Shown one piece after another: positions 1 through 8,450 of a stretch of DNA of 64,000 nucleotides; the stretch's first letter is position 1, and the number at the start of each line of letters is the position of its first letter. The notes below the pieces were generated by a model. The model ran no database searches and was not told where the DNA came from. It saw only the letters and a program-made list of their open reading frames with translations. Source of the DNA: JABWCQ01 sp964530625. Lineage in GTDB: Bacteria; Electryoneota; RPQS01. The stretch covers positions 1-64,000 of the forward strand of contig CAZHAK010000014.1 in NCBI GenBank assembly GCA_964530625.1, given 5' to 3'. The position numbers and the translations under genes are program-made.

Positions 1-47
1 GCACTTTGCACTCGTGGTTGAAGTTTGAGTTGGTAACCTCCATTTCT

Positions 48-138
48 AGATCCCTACGGGATGACAAGCGGTGTCAAGTTGTGGTCAGCGCATTTGATGT
101 TAACGTTCTTTGTGCAGGTCTCTGCGGGGTGACAAGCG
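48..138 (+). repeat. Two copies of a short direct repeat ending TGACAAGCG
   Basis: The segments 48-70 and 117-138 align as TC-C/T-CT-A/G-CGGG-A/G-TGACAAGCG, with the last nine bases identical. They lie about 70 bp apart in non-coding sequence. The function is unknown; it resembles a degenerate intergenic repeat. Confidence 0.5.
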
Positions 139-156
139 AATTTGCATCTCGGTTGA

Positions 157-187
157 CGGGGCAGGTGAAGACACCTGCCGCCGCGAT
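157..187. repeat. REP-like palindrome, copy A
   Basis: A hairpin with arms GCAGGTG (161-167) and CACCTGC (172-178) is flanked by CGGG on the left and CGCCGCGAT on the right. A second copy at 23723-23752 has the same flanks but the two arms are exchanged. It looks like a dispersed palindromic intergenic repeat. Confidence 0.5.
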
Positions 188-230
188 GCGCGACGTTCTA
201 GGTGCGCTTGGGTGCTTGACCCCCCTTTTG

Positions 231-252
231 TCCCCCCGGAAGACCGGGGGGA
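231..252. repeat. GC-rich hairpin (TCCCCCCGG arms)
   Basis: A perfect 9-bp stem (231-239 with 244-252) has a four-base loop and follows a CCCCCC-TTTTG run. No T-tract follows, so it is not an obvious terminator. A similar C-tract/hairpin arrangement occurs at 32392-32425. Confidence 0.4.
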
Positions 253-280
253 AATTAGAATCGAGTGCGCAGAAAATTGA

Positions 281-307
281 AACCGTGCATGGACTGCATG
301 GTTTTTT
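281..307 (+). terminator. Rho-independent terminator-like hairpin
   Basis: The arms AACCGTGCA (281-289) and TGCATGGTT (295-303) pair over nine bases with one G-U and run into six Ts. It may end transcription entering from outside the window. Confidence 0.5.
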
Positions 308-328
308 AGTTGGTCATATTTTTTTAAG

Positions 329-361
329 ATATTGATAATAAGGGGTTAACGTCATCAATAT
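329..361. promoter_or_regulatory. Inverted repeat upstream of the sigma-54 promoter
   Basis: ATATTGAT (329-336) and ATCAATAT (354-361) form a perfect 8-bp inverted repeat with a 17-bp spacer. It ends four bases before the -24 element at 366. It could be an operator or part of an activator site; no binding protein can be assigned. Confidence 0.4.
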
Positions 362-365
362 GACA

Positions 366-380
366 TGGCACGAGCGTTGC
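366..380 (+). promoter_or_regulatory. Sigma-54 promoter, -24/-12 consensus
   Basis: The sequence TGGCACG-AGCG-TTGC matches all eleven fixed bases of the sigma-54 consensus, with GG at 367-368 and GC at 379-380 separated by ten bases. Transcription would start near 392, at the head of a structured non-coding stretch ending in a terminator. Sigma-54 promoters need an AAA+ activator; one is encoded at 43841-45397, but no link is shown. Confidence 0.7.
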
Positions 381-391
381 CATTGTGAGGG

Positions 392-850
392 GTGAATGGG
401 CTTTGTCCGTTCGCCCGGGTCCCATGCCGGGTATGATCTGGCACGGATGGCTACTTTGCGCGGCACCAATGAGTAACCATCCCTCCCAAGTTAAACGAGT
501 AAGGAAGTAAGGGGCCTTACGGGAACCCTCGTCATTCGCGCGGTTTTCTTCCCAGTCTCCCTGCATCTTTGTGACGACGCACGATTCTCCTTAAGCTTTC
601 TGTTACGGGACTCGTGAGGCCCTTCCTTATTCGGACTTGCATTATATTCCGGTCTTTTTAAGACTCAGATTCAGTTACCGAGGGCTTAGGCACGGTTTCC
701 TTCGCTCCTGCTTGCGGCCCCTGCACGGCTCACACAGACTTGCATCACGGTTCTCGGTGACTGAATCTGGATCTTATCAAAAGAGAAGTACACGAGAGTG
801 GAGCTTCGACCCGGTTACGAAAAACACCGCCCTCGAAGCGGTGTTTTTTC
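392..850 (+). ncRNA. Candidate structured non-coding RNA under a sigma-54 promoter
   Basis: No credible protein is encoded here. The stretch contains pairings at several scales: 414-418 with 427-431; 445-454 with 473-482 (nine of ten paired); 496-506 plus 512-516 with 623-633 plus 618-622 (sixteen pairs, one G-U); and 667-682 with 753-768 (sixteen pairs, one G-U, extendable by a C-G). It begins about 12 bases after a consensus sigma-54 promoter and ends in a strong terminator. I do not recognise a known RNA class: RNase P, tmRNA, SRP and 6S signatures were not found. The transcript ends are inferred. Confidence 0.45.
821..849 (+). terminator. Rho-independent terminator
   Basis: AAAACACCGC (821-830) pairs with GCGGTGTTTT (838-847) around a seven-base loop and ends in a T-run. 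It closes the candidate RNA transcript and separates it from icd. Confidence 0.8.
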
Positions 851-929
851 GTTTAGGGGAAAATCGCAAACATATTGAGAATAGTGAATTAAGGATTCTC
901 ATCAAAAGTGATGGTTTTGCGTCAAGGAG

Positions 930-958
930 TTGACATTACATAGCCTGTTCGGTATATT
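930..958 (+). promoter_or_regulatory. Sigma-70-type promoter for icd
   Basis: TTGACA (930-935) and TATATT (953-958) are separated by exactly 17 bases. Transcription would start near 965, giving icd a leader of about 255 nt. The same -10 type recurs at 22494-22499. Confidence 0.65.
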
Positions 959-964
959 AGCATG

Positions 965-1219
965 TCATAAGATGGTTTAGACCTTTACCTCCGAAGTTTA
1001 AGCTTCGGCAGTGGAGTGGTTTAGCCAAAAAGTTTGCCTCATAAATAGGCTTCGCGCGAGGGTCACGCAACAGGTCTATCGAATCTATTCCTTCCACTTT
1101 GCGGCAGCCACCCGGGGTCGCCGCAATGCCACACCAGCCTCACTCAAACAGACGTACATCTTAAGCCTTGGCAACGCTCTTGCGGACCTCGCGCCCTCGT
1201 TCGTCAGAGGATACTCATC
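965..1219 (+). other. Long structured 5' leader of icd
   Basis: This stretch has no credible gene. It contains local hairpins: CCGAAG/CTTCGG at 991-1008, GCCT/AGGC near 1038-1051 and TTGCGGC (1099-1105) with GCCGCAA (1120-1126). It could be a regulated leader, but I recognise no known riboswitch. The AGAGGA about 11 bases before 1220 is the ribosome binding site. Confidence 0.35.
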
Positions 1220-2461
1220 TTGTATGAAAAATTAACGCCTCCGAAGTCCGGATCAAAAATCACGGTTGCGGACGGCAAACTTGTTGTGCCGAACAACCCG
1301 ATTATTCCATTTATAGAGGGAGACGGGACCGGCCCAGATATTTGGCGCGCTTCGCAGCGCGTGTTCGACGCCGCAGTAGAAAAGGCTTACAGCGGCAAAA
1401 AAAAAGTAGTTTGGTTTGAGATTTACGCGGGCGAGAAGTCGCTCGGGGTTTATGGCGAGAATGTCTGGCTGCCGGACGATACGCTGACCGCTATTAAAGA
1501 GTATATTGTTGCGATTAAAGGTCCGTTGACCACACCGGTCGGGGGCGGGATTCGCTCTTTGAATGTTACCTTACGGCAGGTTTTAGATTTATACGCATGT
1601 GTGAGACCGGTGCGGTGGTTCGAGGGCGTTCCAGCTCCAGTGAAGGAGCCGGAAAAACTTGACGTAGTAATCTACCGTGAAAATACTGAGGACGTCTATT
1701 CGGGGATCGAATGGAAGTCGGGGTCGGCTGAAGCCGCGCGGTTGATTGAGTTCGTTAAGGGGATGGGTAAGACGATTCGCCATGATTCGGGCATCGGGAT
1801 CAAGCCGATTTCGAAATACGGCAGCGAGCGGATTATTCGCAAGGCGATTCAGTTCGCGCTTGACCATAAACGTCGCTTGGTGACGATGGTGCACAAGGGC
1901 AACATCATGAAATTCACCGAAGGGGCATTTCGCGAATGGGGCTACGAATTAGCCGCTCGTGAGTTTGCCGATCAGGTGATTTCAGAGAAGGATCTTTGGG
2001 ATAAGCACAAAGGCAAGCTGCCGAAGGGCAAGCTGTTGTTGAATGACCGGATTGCCGACGCGATGTTCCAGCAGTTGTTGCTGCGGCCTGACGAATATGA
2101 TGTTATCGTGACGACGAATCTGAACGGTGACTATTTGAGTGACGCTTGCGCGGCTCAGGTCGGCGGATTGGGTTTAGCTCCGGGCGGAAACATCAGTGAC
2201 GCGTACGCGGTGTTTGAAGCCACGCACGGCACGGCTCCGAAGTACGCGGACAAGGACGTAATCAATCCCGGTTCGGTGATTTTGTCCGGGGTGATGATGT
2301 TTGATTATTTAGGTTGGGAGCCTGTCGCGAAGCTAATTGTGAAGGGTCTTGAAGGCGCGATTGGTAAAAAGCGCGTGACTTATGATCTTGAACGGCAGAT
2401 GCCAGGCGCGACGAAGCTCAAGACGTCGGAGTTTGCTAGCGAGATTATCGCGAATATGTAG
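1220..2461 (+). CDS. icd: NADP-dependent isocitrate dehydrogenase
   Basis: This 413-residue protein oxidatively decarboxylates isocitrate to 2-oxoglutarate in the TCA cycle, in the cytoplasm. It aligns end to end with the E. coli enzyme (416 residues). Visible family motifs include IEGDGTGPD near residue 32, GGGIRSLNV with the substrate serine at residue 113, YRENTEDVYSGIEW, HKGNIMKFTEGAF, NLNGDYLSD and ATHGTAPKYADKD. The Lys-Tyr pair in the last motif and the later Tyr in VTYDLER are the residues that select NADP over NAD in the bacterial family. The ATG at 1220 is chosen because the N-terminal YEKLTPPKSGSKIT matches the family start and AGAGGA lies upstream. It is monocistronic, with its own promoter at 930-958. 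Confidence 0.96.
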   Translation: MYEKLTPPKSGSKITVADGKLVVPNNPIIPFIEGDGTGPDIWRASQRVFDAAVEKAYSGKKKVVWFEIYAGEKSLGVYGENVWLPDDTLTAIKEYIVAIKGPLTTPVGGGIRSLNVTLRQVLDLYACVRPVRWFEGVPAPVKEPEKLDVVIYRENTEDVYSGIEWKSGSAEAARLIEFVKGMGKTIRHDSGIGIKPISKYGSERIIRKAIQFALDHKRRLVTMVHKGNIMKFTEGAFREWGYELAAREFADQVISEKDLWDKHKGKLPKGKLLLNDRIADAMFQQLLLRPDEYDVIVTTNLNGDYLSDACAAQVGGLGLAPGGNISDAYAVFEATHGTAPKYADKDVINPGSVILSGVMMFDYLGWEPVAKLIVKGLEGAIGKKRVTYDLERQMPGATKLKTSEFASEIIANM

Positions 2462-2637
2462 CCAGCGTAGACGCTGGACCCGTTGCGCTGGCGCGGGCGC
2501 AAAGAAAATGTTCGACGAGATTTGAAAATTATCAGGGGAGCGTTTTGGACGGACTCCCTCAACTGCATAGACGAAACAAGCATCCCAAAAGTTGCATCGC
2601 CCGCTGTGGGCGGGAATGCCGCGAAGAGGATTACCAC

Positions 2638-5600
2638 ATGAAGCGTTATCTGACAACATTTTTACACATTCTTGCGCTGTTCGCGCTGACGTCACTTGCT
2701 TTGGCCGGTCCGGGAAAGATCGCGGGTTCGATCATAGACGAGAATGGCGATGGAATCATCGGCGCGAACATCCAGATTCTTGAGACGAGCCAAGGTGCGA
2801 CGGTGCTCAATGTTGACGGCAGCTATGTGATTTTGGGTGTGAACGCCGGCGAGTACACGGTGCGCATCTCGAGTCTCGGTTACGGCACAAAAGAGATTCG
2901 CGAGATTCAGGTCTCGTCGGATTTGACAACCACCGTAAACGCGACATTGCTTGACGAAGCGATTCAAATCGGCGAAGTCGAGATCATCACTCAGAAGAAG
3001 AACAACGTACAGCTCGACGTGGCGGGAAAAGAGAAGCGCTTGTCGGGAAGTGAATTGGAGAACTTCGGTGGCGGACGCGTCTCAAACATTATTGCCAAGC
3101 AGCCGGGCTTCAAGGTTGACCCGGACGGCGGATTGCATGTGCGCGGCGGCCGCGACACGGAAGCGAAGTATGTGGTGGACGGTCAGTCGAAGTCGGACGC
3201 GATGTATAACAGCTCGAAGCGCTTGATCAACACGAGTGCATTGAACGTAGAAGAAATCGAGATTCTGACGGGCGGCGACGCCTCGACGGGCGGTTATCAG
3301 TCGGCATTGATTCGCGTGACGACTCCGGAAGGTAAGATGGACGCGTACAACGGTACTGTAGAGTATCGTTCGGATCGCATCTTCAATAATTATAGTTTTG
3401 ACACGGATCAGGCGGATTACGCTTTTAGCGGTCCGGTGCCGTTCGTCAAGGAGCTGTTCAATATGCGGGAGAACAAATTTTCATTCTTCACATCGGGAAC
3501 GGCGAAGCTGACGAACACTTACACGGCTTACAACATAAGGCGCGATCCGAACGATTATTTAGCTTTGGGGTTTGATACTCCTGAGCGCCAGTCCAATGAC
3601 TTCTCGACGTTTTGGAAGCTTACGTATCGTATGGATCCTGCTCGCAAATTAAATTTCTCATATACGCGAGAGCATTCGCTATGGGATATTTATCCGGAAG
3701 GTGAAGCGGCCATCGGGGGTAACTACGGGTGGCAGTATAAGTACTATCCGGAGAATCGTCCGTTTGCCCGAAACATTCGTGATTCGTACAATTTGCAATA
3801 CCAGCACAACGTGACTCAGAATACATTCTACGAAGTATCACTGGGTCGGTTTAAGACGACGACTCGAGTGCAGCCTCGCGGCAAGAATCCCGATCAGTTT
3901 ACCGCCGACGTGGACGAAGAGGATGCGCGCATCGCTACGCAAGGCGGCTTCGGCGGTGGCGGCGGGGCGGACGTGAATAACAACGGTATTCCCGACGGCT
4001 ATCGCGACGCGAACGGCGATAGCGAATATAACGGTGAAGGCGAAGGGTACGACGATATCAATGCGAACGGCCGCTGGGATCGGGGCGAGGACTGGGTTGA
4101 TCTGAACGGCAACGGCGTGTATGACGCGGCGGAGCCGTGGGTGGATCGCGCGAACTCGCAGGGCGTAAACAATCCCGGTGTATACGATCCGTGGGATCCA
4201 TTTGTAGACTTGAACGGCAACGGCCGCTGGGACGACGCCGAGCCGCAACTGGCCGAGCAGGACTGGAACGGCAACGGGGTTTGGGACGGAGAACGTTTTC
4301 AGGATGCCAACAGGAACGGCCGTTACGACGGCTATGGCGAGGGCTACGACGATCGTAACATGAACGGCACGATTGACAAGAAGACGAACTTCACGAACGA
4401 CGAGGACACGGGCGAAGGCTTGATTGACGGTGACTTTGCTTTCGATACGGGCGAACCTTTTATTGACTCGCCGGATGCGAACGGTGTTTATAACGGAGTT
4501 TGGGATCAGGGTGAGGTTTGGTTGGACTTGCCGACGAGTTCATCGGTGGGTGGTGGTATCCGCTTGCAGCCTACTCGCAACGGACAATACGATCCACCGA
4601 ACAATCAGTTTGACGATTACGAACTTTTTTGTATGCCCGCCAATCTAAGTTTTGGAATGGATCCCCGCTTGCCGGTGATTTACACTTGGGCGAACATATT
4701 GGAAAGTTTCCCGGCAGGCGAGCCGGTATGGCTGAGCATGGGTTACGACGAAAATTTCGTTCCCCTTTACTTTCATCATATAGAAGGCCGCTCGACATGG
4801 ATAAACCGGACGACCGATGATACGCAAAGTCCAGTTTATGATTTGCAGAATTTCCAAGCCGACCCGGGCGAGATCTTTCACGATTACAATTTGAACGGGG
4901 TTTGGGATCCGCGGGCGGACGAATTTTTGAATCCGGGCCAGTGGGATGACGCGGCGTTTTGGCAAGATCGCAAGTCGATAGAGTACTCGGGTAAGTTTGA
5001 CATCACGAGTCAGGCGAACAAGTATCACGAGCTGAAATCGGGACTTGAGATCAAGTACCGTAATCTCGAGATGCAGTCGATTCAGAATCCGGACGAGCCA
5101 TATGACAATCCTGATTTTCCACTTCCGGCAGGATCGCCGTTCTTAGGCGTGGGGAGTACACGCGACTTCTATAACCACGAGCCGTGGGAAGGCGCTGTTT
5201 ACTTTCAGGACAAGATGGAGTTTGAGGGATTGATCGTGCGCGCGGGTTTGCGTTCGGATTTCATTATACAGAGTGACGATTTGCTTCAGCAATTCGCCGA
5301 TCAAGTGGGGAGCAATCAGCCCGGCGCTTTGCTTGCGGATCGCGGACGTTACGTGATTGCGCCGCGGTTGGGAATTTCGCATCCGGTGTCCGCGGCTTCT
5401 AAGCTGTATTTCAACTACGGGCATTACTATCAGACGCCGTCGTTTCAGTATTTCTATCGCAGCGCCACGGCAAACATATCACCGAACACGGAAATCGGCA
5501 ACCCGAATCTTGAATATGAGAAGACGGTGTCGTATGAGGTCGGTGTGAGCACTGAATTCACGGAGAATTGGGTGGTTGACGTGGCGGGTTATTACCGTGA

Positions 5601-6318
5601 CGTTTACAATCAGATCGGGACGGTGGAAGAGCGCATCGGGCCGCTGATTTTGAATCGCTACTTCAACCTGGGCTATGCGCGTGCGCGCGGATTTGAATTC
5701 TCCATAGACAAGAAGTTCAGCAGCATGTGGGCTTTGACGGCCAACTACGATTTCTCGTTTGCGTTTGGCAAGGAATCGGCGGCGGCAGAGGGTTTGCTGG
5801 ATCGCGCGAACGGCGTTCCGGAGAATCGCAACGAGCATCCGTTAGATTGGGACGAGACACATCGTGTGTCGGCATTTTTGACATTCATGGTTGCGAAGGA
5901 TCAGCGACCGAAACTGATGGGCTTGACTTTGCCGTCGAACTGGCTTTCGACAATGGAATTCTCGTACGGATCGGGATTACCTTACACACCGTCCACCTAC
6001 ACGACGGGCTTGCCCTCGAATTTGATTTTGGCGAATTCGGCTCGCAAACAAGCGACATCCACCACGGATTTCCGGTTTGACAAGTTCTGGGACATAGGCC
6101 AAGGGATCAAAGTGTCGACAGGATTCGAGATTTTCAATTTGTTCAATCGCCGGAACGTTCGTGATATATTCTCAGAGACCGGCAATGCGTTCGACGCTTC
6201 GCACGAAGAAAATCAGAATGAAGCGGATGACGGCAATTTGGGTAAGGACATAGACCACAATCCGCGGAATTACTTCCCGCCGCGCCAAGTGCTGTTGCAT
6301 TTGAAGCTGGACTTCTAA
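2638..6318 (+). CDS. TonB-dependent receptor with carboxypeptidase-like and Ca-binding-like insert
   Basis: This 1226-residue outer-membrane receptor probably imports an unknown ligand using TonB energy. In order it has a signal peptide (1-23), a carboxypeptidase-regulatory-like Ig domain (about 25-110), a plug domain (about 125-250, with the plug motif LHVRGGRDTEAKYVVDG) and a large beta-barrel ending in Phe. Residues about 445-630 hold a run of Asp/Asn/Gly-rich motifs such as DLNGNGVYD, DLNGNGRWDD and DWNGNGVWD, like the calcium loops of dockerins and EF-hands, apparently inside an extracellular loop. The ATG at 2638 is preferred to an upstream in-frame ATG because AGAGGA precedes it and the signal peptide begins there. 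It is first in a block of envelope genes running to 14740. Confidence 0.88.
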   Translation: MKRYLTTFLHILALFALTSLALAGPGKIAGSIIDENGDGIIGANIQILETSQGATVLNVDGSYVILGVNAGEYTVRISSLGYGTKEIREIQVSSDLTTTVNATLLDEAIQIGEVEIITQKKNNVQLDVAGKEKRLSGSELENFGGGRVSNIIAKQPGFKVDPDGGLHVRGGRDTEAKYVVDGQSKSDAMYNSSKRLINTSALNVEEIEILTGGDASTGGYQSALIRVTTPEGKMDAYNGTVEYRSDRIFNNYSFDTDQADYAFSGPVPFVKELFNMRENKFSFFTSGTAKLTNTYTAYNIRRDPNDYLALGFDTPERQSNDFSTFWKLTYRMDPARKLNFSYTREHSLWDIYPEGEAAIGGNYGWQYKYYPENRPFARNIRDSYNLQYQHNVTQNTFYEVSLGRFKTTTRVQPRGKNPDQFTADVDEEDARIATQGGFGGGGGADVNNNGIPDGYRDANGDSEYNGEGEGYDDINANGRWDRGEDWVDLNGNGVYDAAEPWVDRANSQGVNNPGVYDPWDPFVDLNGNGRWDDAEPQLAEQDWNGNGVWDGERFQDANRNGRYDGYGEGYDDRNMNGTIDKKTNFTNDEDTGEGLIDGDFAFDTGEPFIDSPDANGVYNGVWDQGEVWLDLPTSSSVGGGIRLQPTRNGQYDPPNNQFDDYELFCMPANLSFGMDPRLPVIYTWANILESFPAGEPVWLSMGYDENFVPLYFHHIEGRSTWINRTTDDTQSPVYDLQNFQADPGEIFHDYNLNGVWDPRADEFLNPGQWDDAAFWQDRKSIEYSGKFDITSQANKYHELKSGLEIKYRNLEMQSIQNPDEPYDNPDFPLPAGSPFLGVGSTRDFYNHEPWEGAVYFQDKMEFEGLIVRAGLRSDFIIQSDDLLQQFADQVGSNQPGALLADRGRYVIAPRLGISHPVSAASKLYFNYGHYYQTPSFQYFYRSATANISPNTEIGNPNLEYEKTVSYEVGVSTEFTENWVVDVAGYYRDVYNQIGTVEERIGPLILNRYFNLGYARARGFEFSIDKKFSSMWALTANYDFSFAFGKESAAAEGLLDRANGVPENRNEHPLDWDETHRVSAFLTFMVAKDQRPKLMGLTLPSNWLSTMEFSYGSGLPYTPSTYTTGLPSNLILANSARKQATSTTDFRFDKFWDIGQGIKVSTGFEIFNLFNRRNVRDIFSETGNAFDASHEENQNEADDGNLGKDIDHNPRNYFPPRQVLLHLKLDF

Positions 6319-6366
6319 ACGTCCTTGCGGGTCCTCAAGAACAGATTATTGGAGCAATCATACATC

Positions 6367-8385
6367 ATGCGCGCAACTTTTAGTCGCATTCTATTGGCGG
6401 CGGCCGCCGCAGTCCTAGTTGCCATCGGCTGCACAGATCCGGAGATCGTTTATCCGCCGGAAGTGACGCCCTACCGTGAGGGTGATACTTTGCGGTCTCC
6501 GACGGCGAATATTTCGATCACCGCGAACGGTGGCAAGCCCTGGTTGATCACCGAAGACTTCATTATTCCCGAGGGAGTGACAGTGACTGTGGAAGCCGGC
6601 GCAGAAATCATGGTGGCCGGACGGCAGTGGATTGACGTGCAGGGTGTGCTTCACGCGAACGGCGCCGTGGGAAATCCGATTATTTTCACGAGCGCGAATT
6701 CGGCGCCGGATTTGGGTCAGTGGCGCGGCATCAAATTGCACAGCCCGACGGAACAGTCGACGTTCAACTACTGTATTTTCTCGTACGGGGCATATTTTGA
6801 CACCGACACATTGTCAGAGCGTGGCCGCGACGCGCAGGATTTCAAAGGGATGCTGGCGATATTCAACAGCAGTCCTCGAATCGAGCGCTGTATTGTAACG
6901 CAGAATCAGAATAACGCTGTGTTTATCCGGGGCGAGTCGAGCCGTCCGGAAATTCGCTACAATATTTTCACAGGCAATGACGCATCGGGCGTTCGCGGGG
7001 ACAACACAGTCATACCGGAGAATCTCGAGATTTCATATAATTGCGTCGCTGACAACAGCGCACCCGGATTTATTTTGTCGAACGACAATCCGGATACAGC
7101 AGCGGGCACGCGGCGCATTTTCGGCGATCCGACGACGGTGAATGTGAATTTGGATTCGTGCGACTCGCATTTTAACATTGATTTGGAGCCGTTGTTTATC
7201 GATGCGGCGGAAGACTTGTGGACGCGGTTAGCGAATTATGGTTTGCAATCGTGCTCACCGTGTGTGGATGCGGGGCCGATTGGCGTTGATCCGGATCAGG
7301 ACGGCACGCGCGCGGACATGGGCTCTAATCCGTATGCACAAGCGGCAGGAGAATTACGCGGACGACTTGAGACCAATCTCGACGGCTCGGTTTACCGTAT
7401 GTCATGCGATGTGGTTATCCCGCCGGGCGTGACTGTTACGGTTTCTCCGGGGACGCGGATCGAGTCTACGGGTTTGTTCAATTTGGAAGTTTACGGCCGA
7501 TTGCTGGTTCAAGCGACATCCGGCTCCCCTGCGGAAATTTGTCCTTGTCAGGCCTTGGAAGGCGAACACGTGGGCGGATTGGTTTTCTTTGAGCGCGGCG
7601 ACGAGCCGTCAATTTTGCAAAATCTGATCGTGCGTGACTTTAATTACATCACGGTGAACAAGCCGGGAGTTCGCTTTGAGGGCTGCCAGTTTATTGGCGG
7701 ATTTTTAGGCGGCGCGCTGGTGGACACTGACACAACGGACCTTGATCAGGCCGTGGTGTTTGATGAGTGTACGTTCAGCAGTGTGGGATTGTCTGCCATT
7801 GATATTCAGTCTTCCTCCGCGAAGATTCAGAATTGCCGGATCAACGGCTCGCGTGGGCTTGGTGTTTACATGTATAACGTCGGCAGCGGCGTAGAGATTA
7901 TGAACTCGGTGATGGAAGCCTGCTCGGCAACGGCGATTTCGATGGTGGATTTTTGCGATCCATTGATTGTGAATAACACGATTGTCGGCAGCGGCTATTA
8001 CGGGATTCACATGAAGAACAACTGTTTGCCGACATTGTTTAACAATATCGTCACGTCATCGGGTCGATTTGGGATGTACGCACAGTTTTCGTCGTCACCG
8101 AACGTCAGCTACAACAACGTTTGGAACAATGGACTGCGTGACTCATCGCCCGCGAATTACTCTCCGGCGGGACTTGGCGACAGCGGCAGTAACCTGAGTA
8201 TTGATCCGCAGTTCTCTGACGGGCTGTATCGCTTGGGCGCGTCGTCACCATGTCGGGACGCAGGTCATCCGGATTCTCAGTACAATGATTCGGACGGAAC
8301 CCGGAATGACATGGGCGCTTGGGGCGGACCGGGAGGCGGATCGGTCGGCGCGGGCTTTAGAAGTAGTCTGATTGCAAATCGTTAA
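6367..8385 (+). CDS. Right-handed parallel beta-helix lipoprotein
   Basis: This 672-residue protein has a lipoprotein signal (lipobox VAIGC at residues 17-21) and repeating beta-helix strands, for example PEIRYNIFTGN, AKIQNCRINGS and PLIVNNTIVGS. Such folds usually bind or process polysaccharide, or serve as surface structures; no catalytic residues can be assigned. Two similar halves each start with a motif of the form VIPPGVTVTVSPGTRI, suggesting internal duplication. Two DGTR-x-DMG motifs (near residues 310 and 645) follow each half. The ATG at 6367 is chosen over 6325 because the signal peptide begins there and GGAGC precedes it. It follows the TonB receptor by 48 bp and is probably cotranscribed. 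Confidence 0.8.
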   Translation: MRATFSRILLAAAAAVLVAIGCTDPEIVYPPEVTPYREGDTLRSPTANISITANGGKPWLITEDFIIPEGVTVTVEAGAEIMVAGRQWIDVQGVLHANGAVGNPIIFTSANSAPDLGQWRGIKLHSPTEQSTFNYCIFSYGAYFDTDTLSERGRDAQDFKGMLAIFNSSPRIERCIVTQNQNNAVFIRGESSRPEIRYNIFTGNDASGVRGDNTVIPENLEISYNCVADNSAPGFILSNDNPDTAAGTRRIFGDPTTVNVNLDSCDSHFNIDLEPLFIDAAEDLWTRLANYGLQSCSPCVDAGPIGVDPDQDGTRADMGSNPYAQAAGELRGRLETNLDGSVYRMSCDVVIPPGVTVTVSPGTRIESTGLFNLEVYGRLLVQATSGSPAEICPCQALEGEHVGGLVFFERGDEPSILQNLIVRDFNYITVNKPGVRFEGCQFIGGFLGGALVDTDTTDLDQAVVFDECTFSSVGLSAIDIQSSSAKIQNCRINGSRGLGVYMYNVGSGVEIMNSVMEACSATAISMVDFCDPLIVNNTIVGSGYYGIHMKNNCLPTLFNNIVTSSGRFGMYAQFSSSPNVSYNNVWNNGLRDSSPANYSPAGLGDSGSNLSIDPQFSDGLYRLGASSPCRDAGHPDSQYNDSDGTRNDMGAWGGPGGGSVGAGFRSSLIANR

Positions 8386-8450
8386 GTTGAATTTTTTGAA
8401 CGCGACGGCATTGATGCCGTTCGCCTGCCTACTATAAGAGGTTCTCGCAT

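Noticed and set aside
324..933. Short frames (80-98 codons) in the non-coding start of the window
   Set aside because: They run across helices and the terminator at 821 and have no ribosome sites or family features.
3999..4358. Overlapping short frames on both strands across the Asp/Gly-rich part of the TonB receptor
   Set aside because: They result from the repetitive coding sequence of the receptor and have no independent support.
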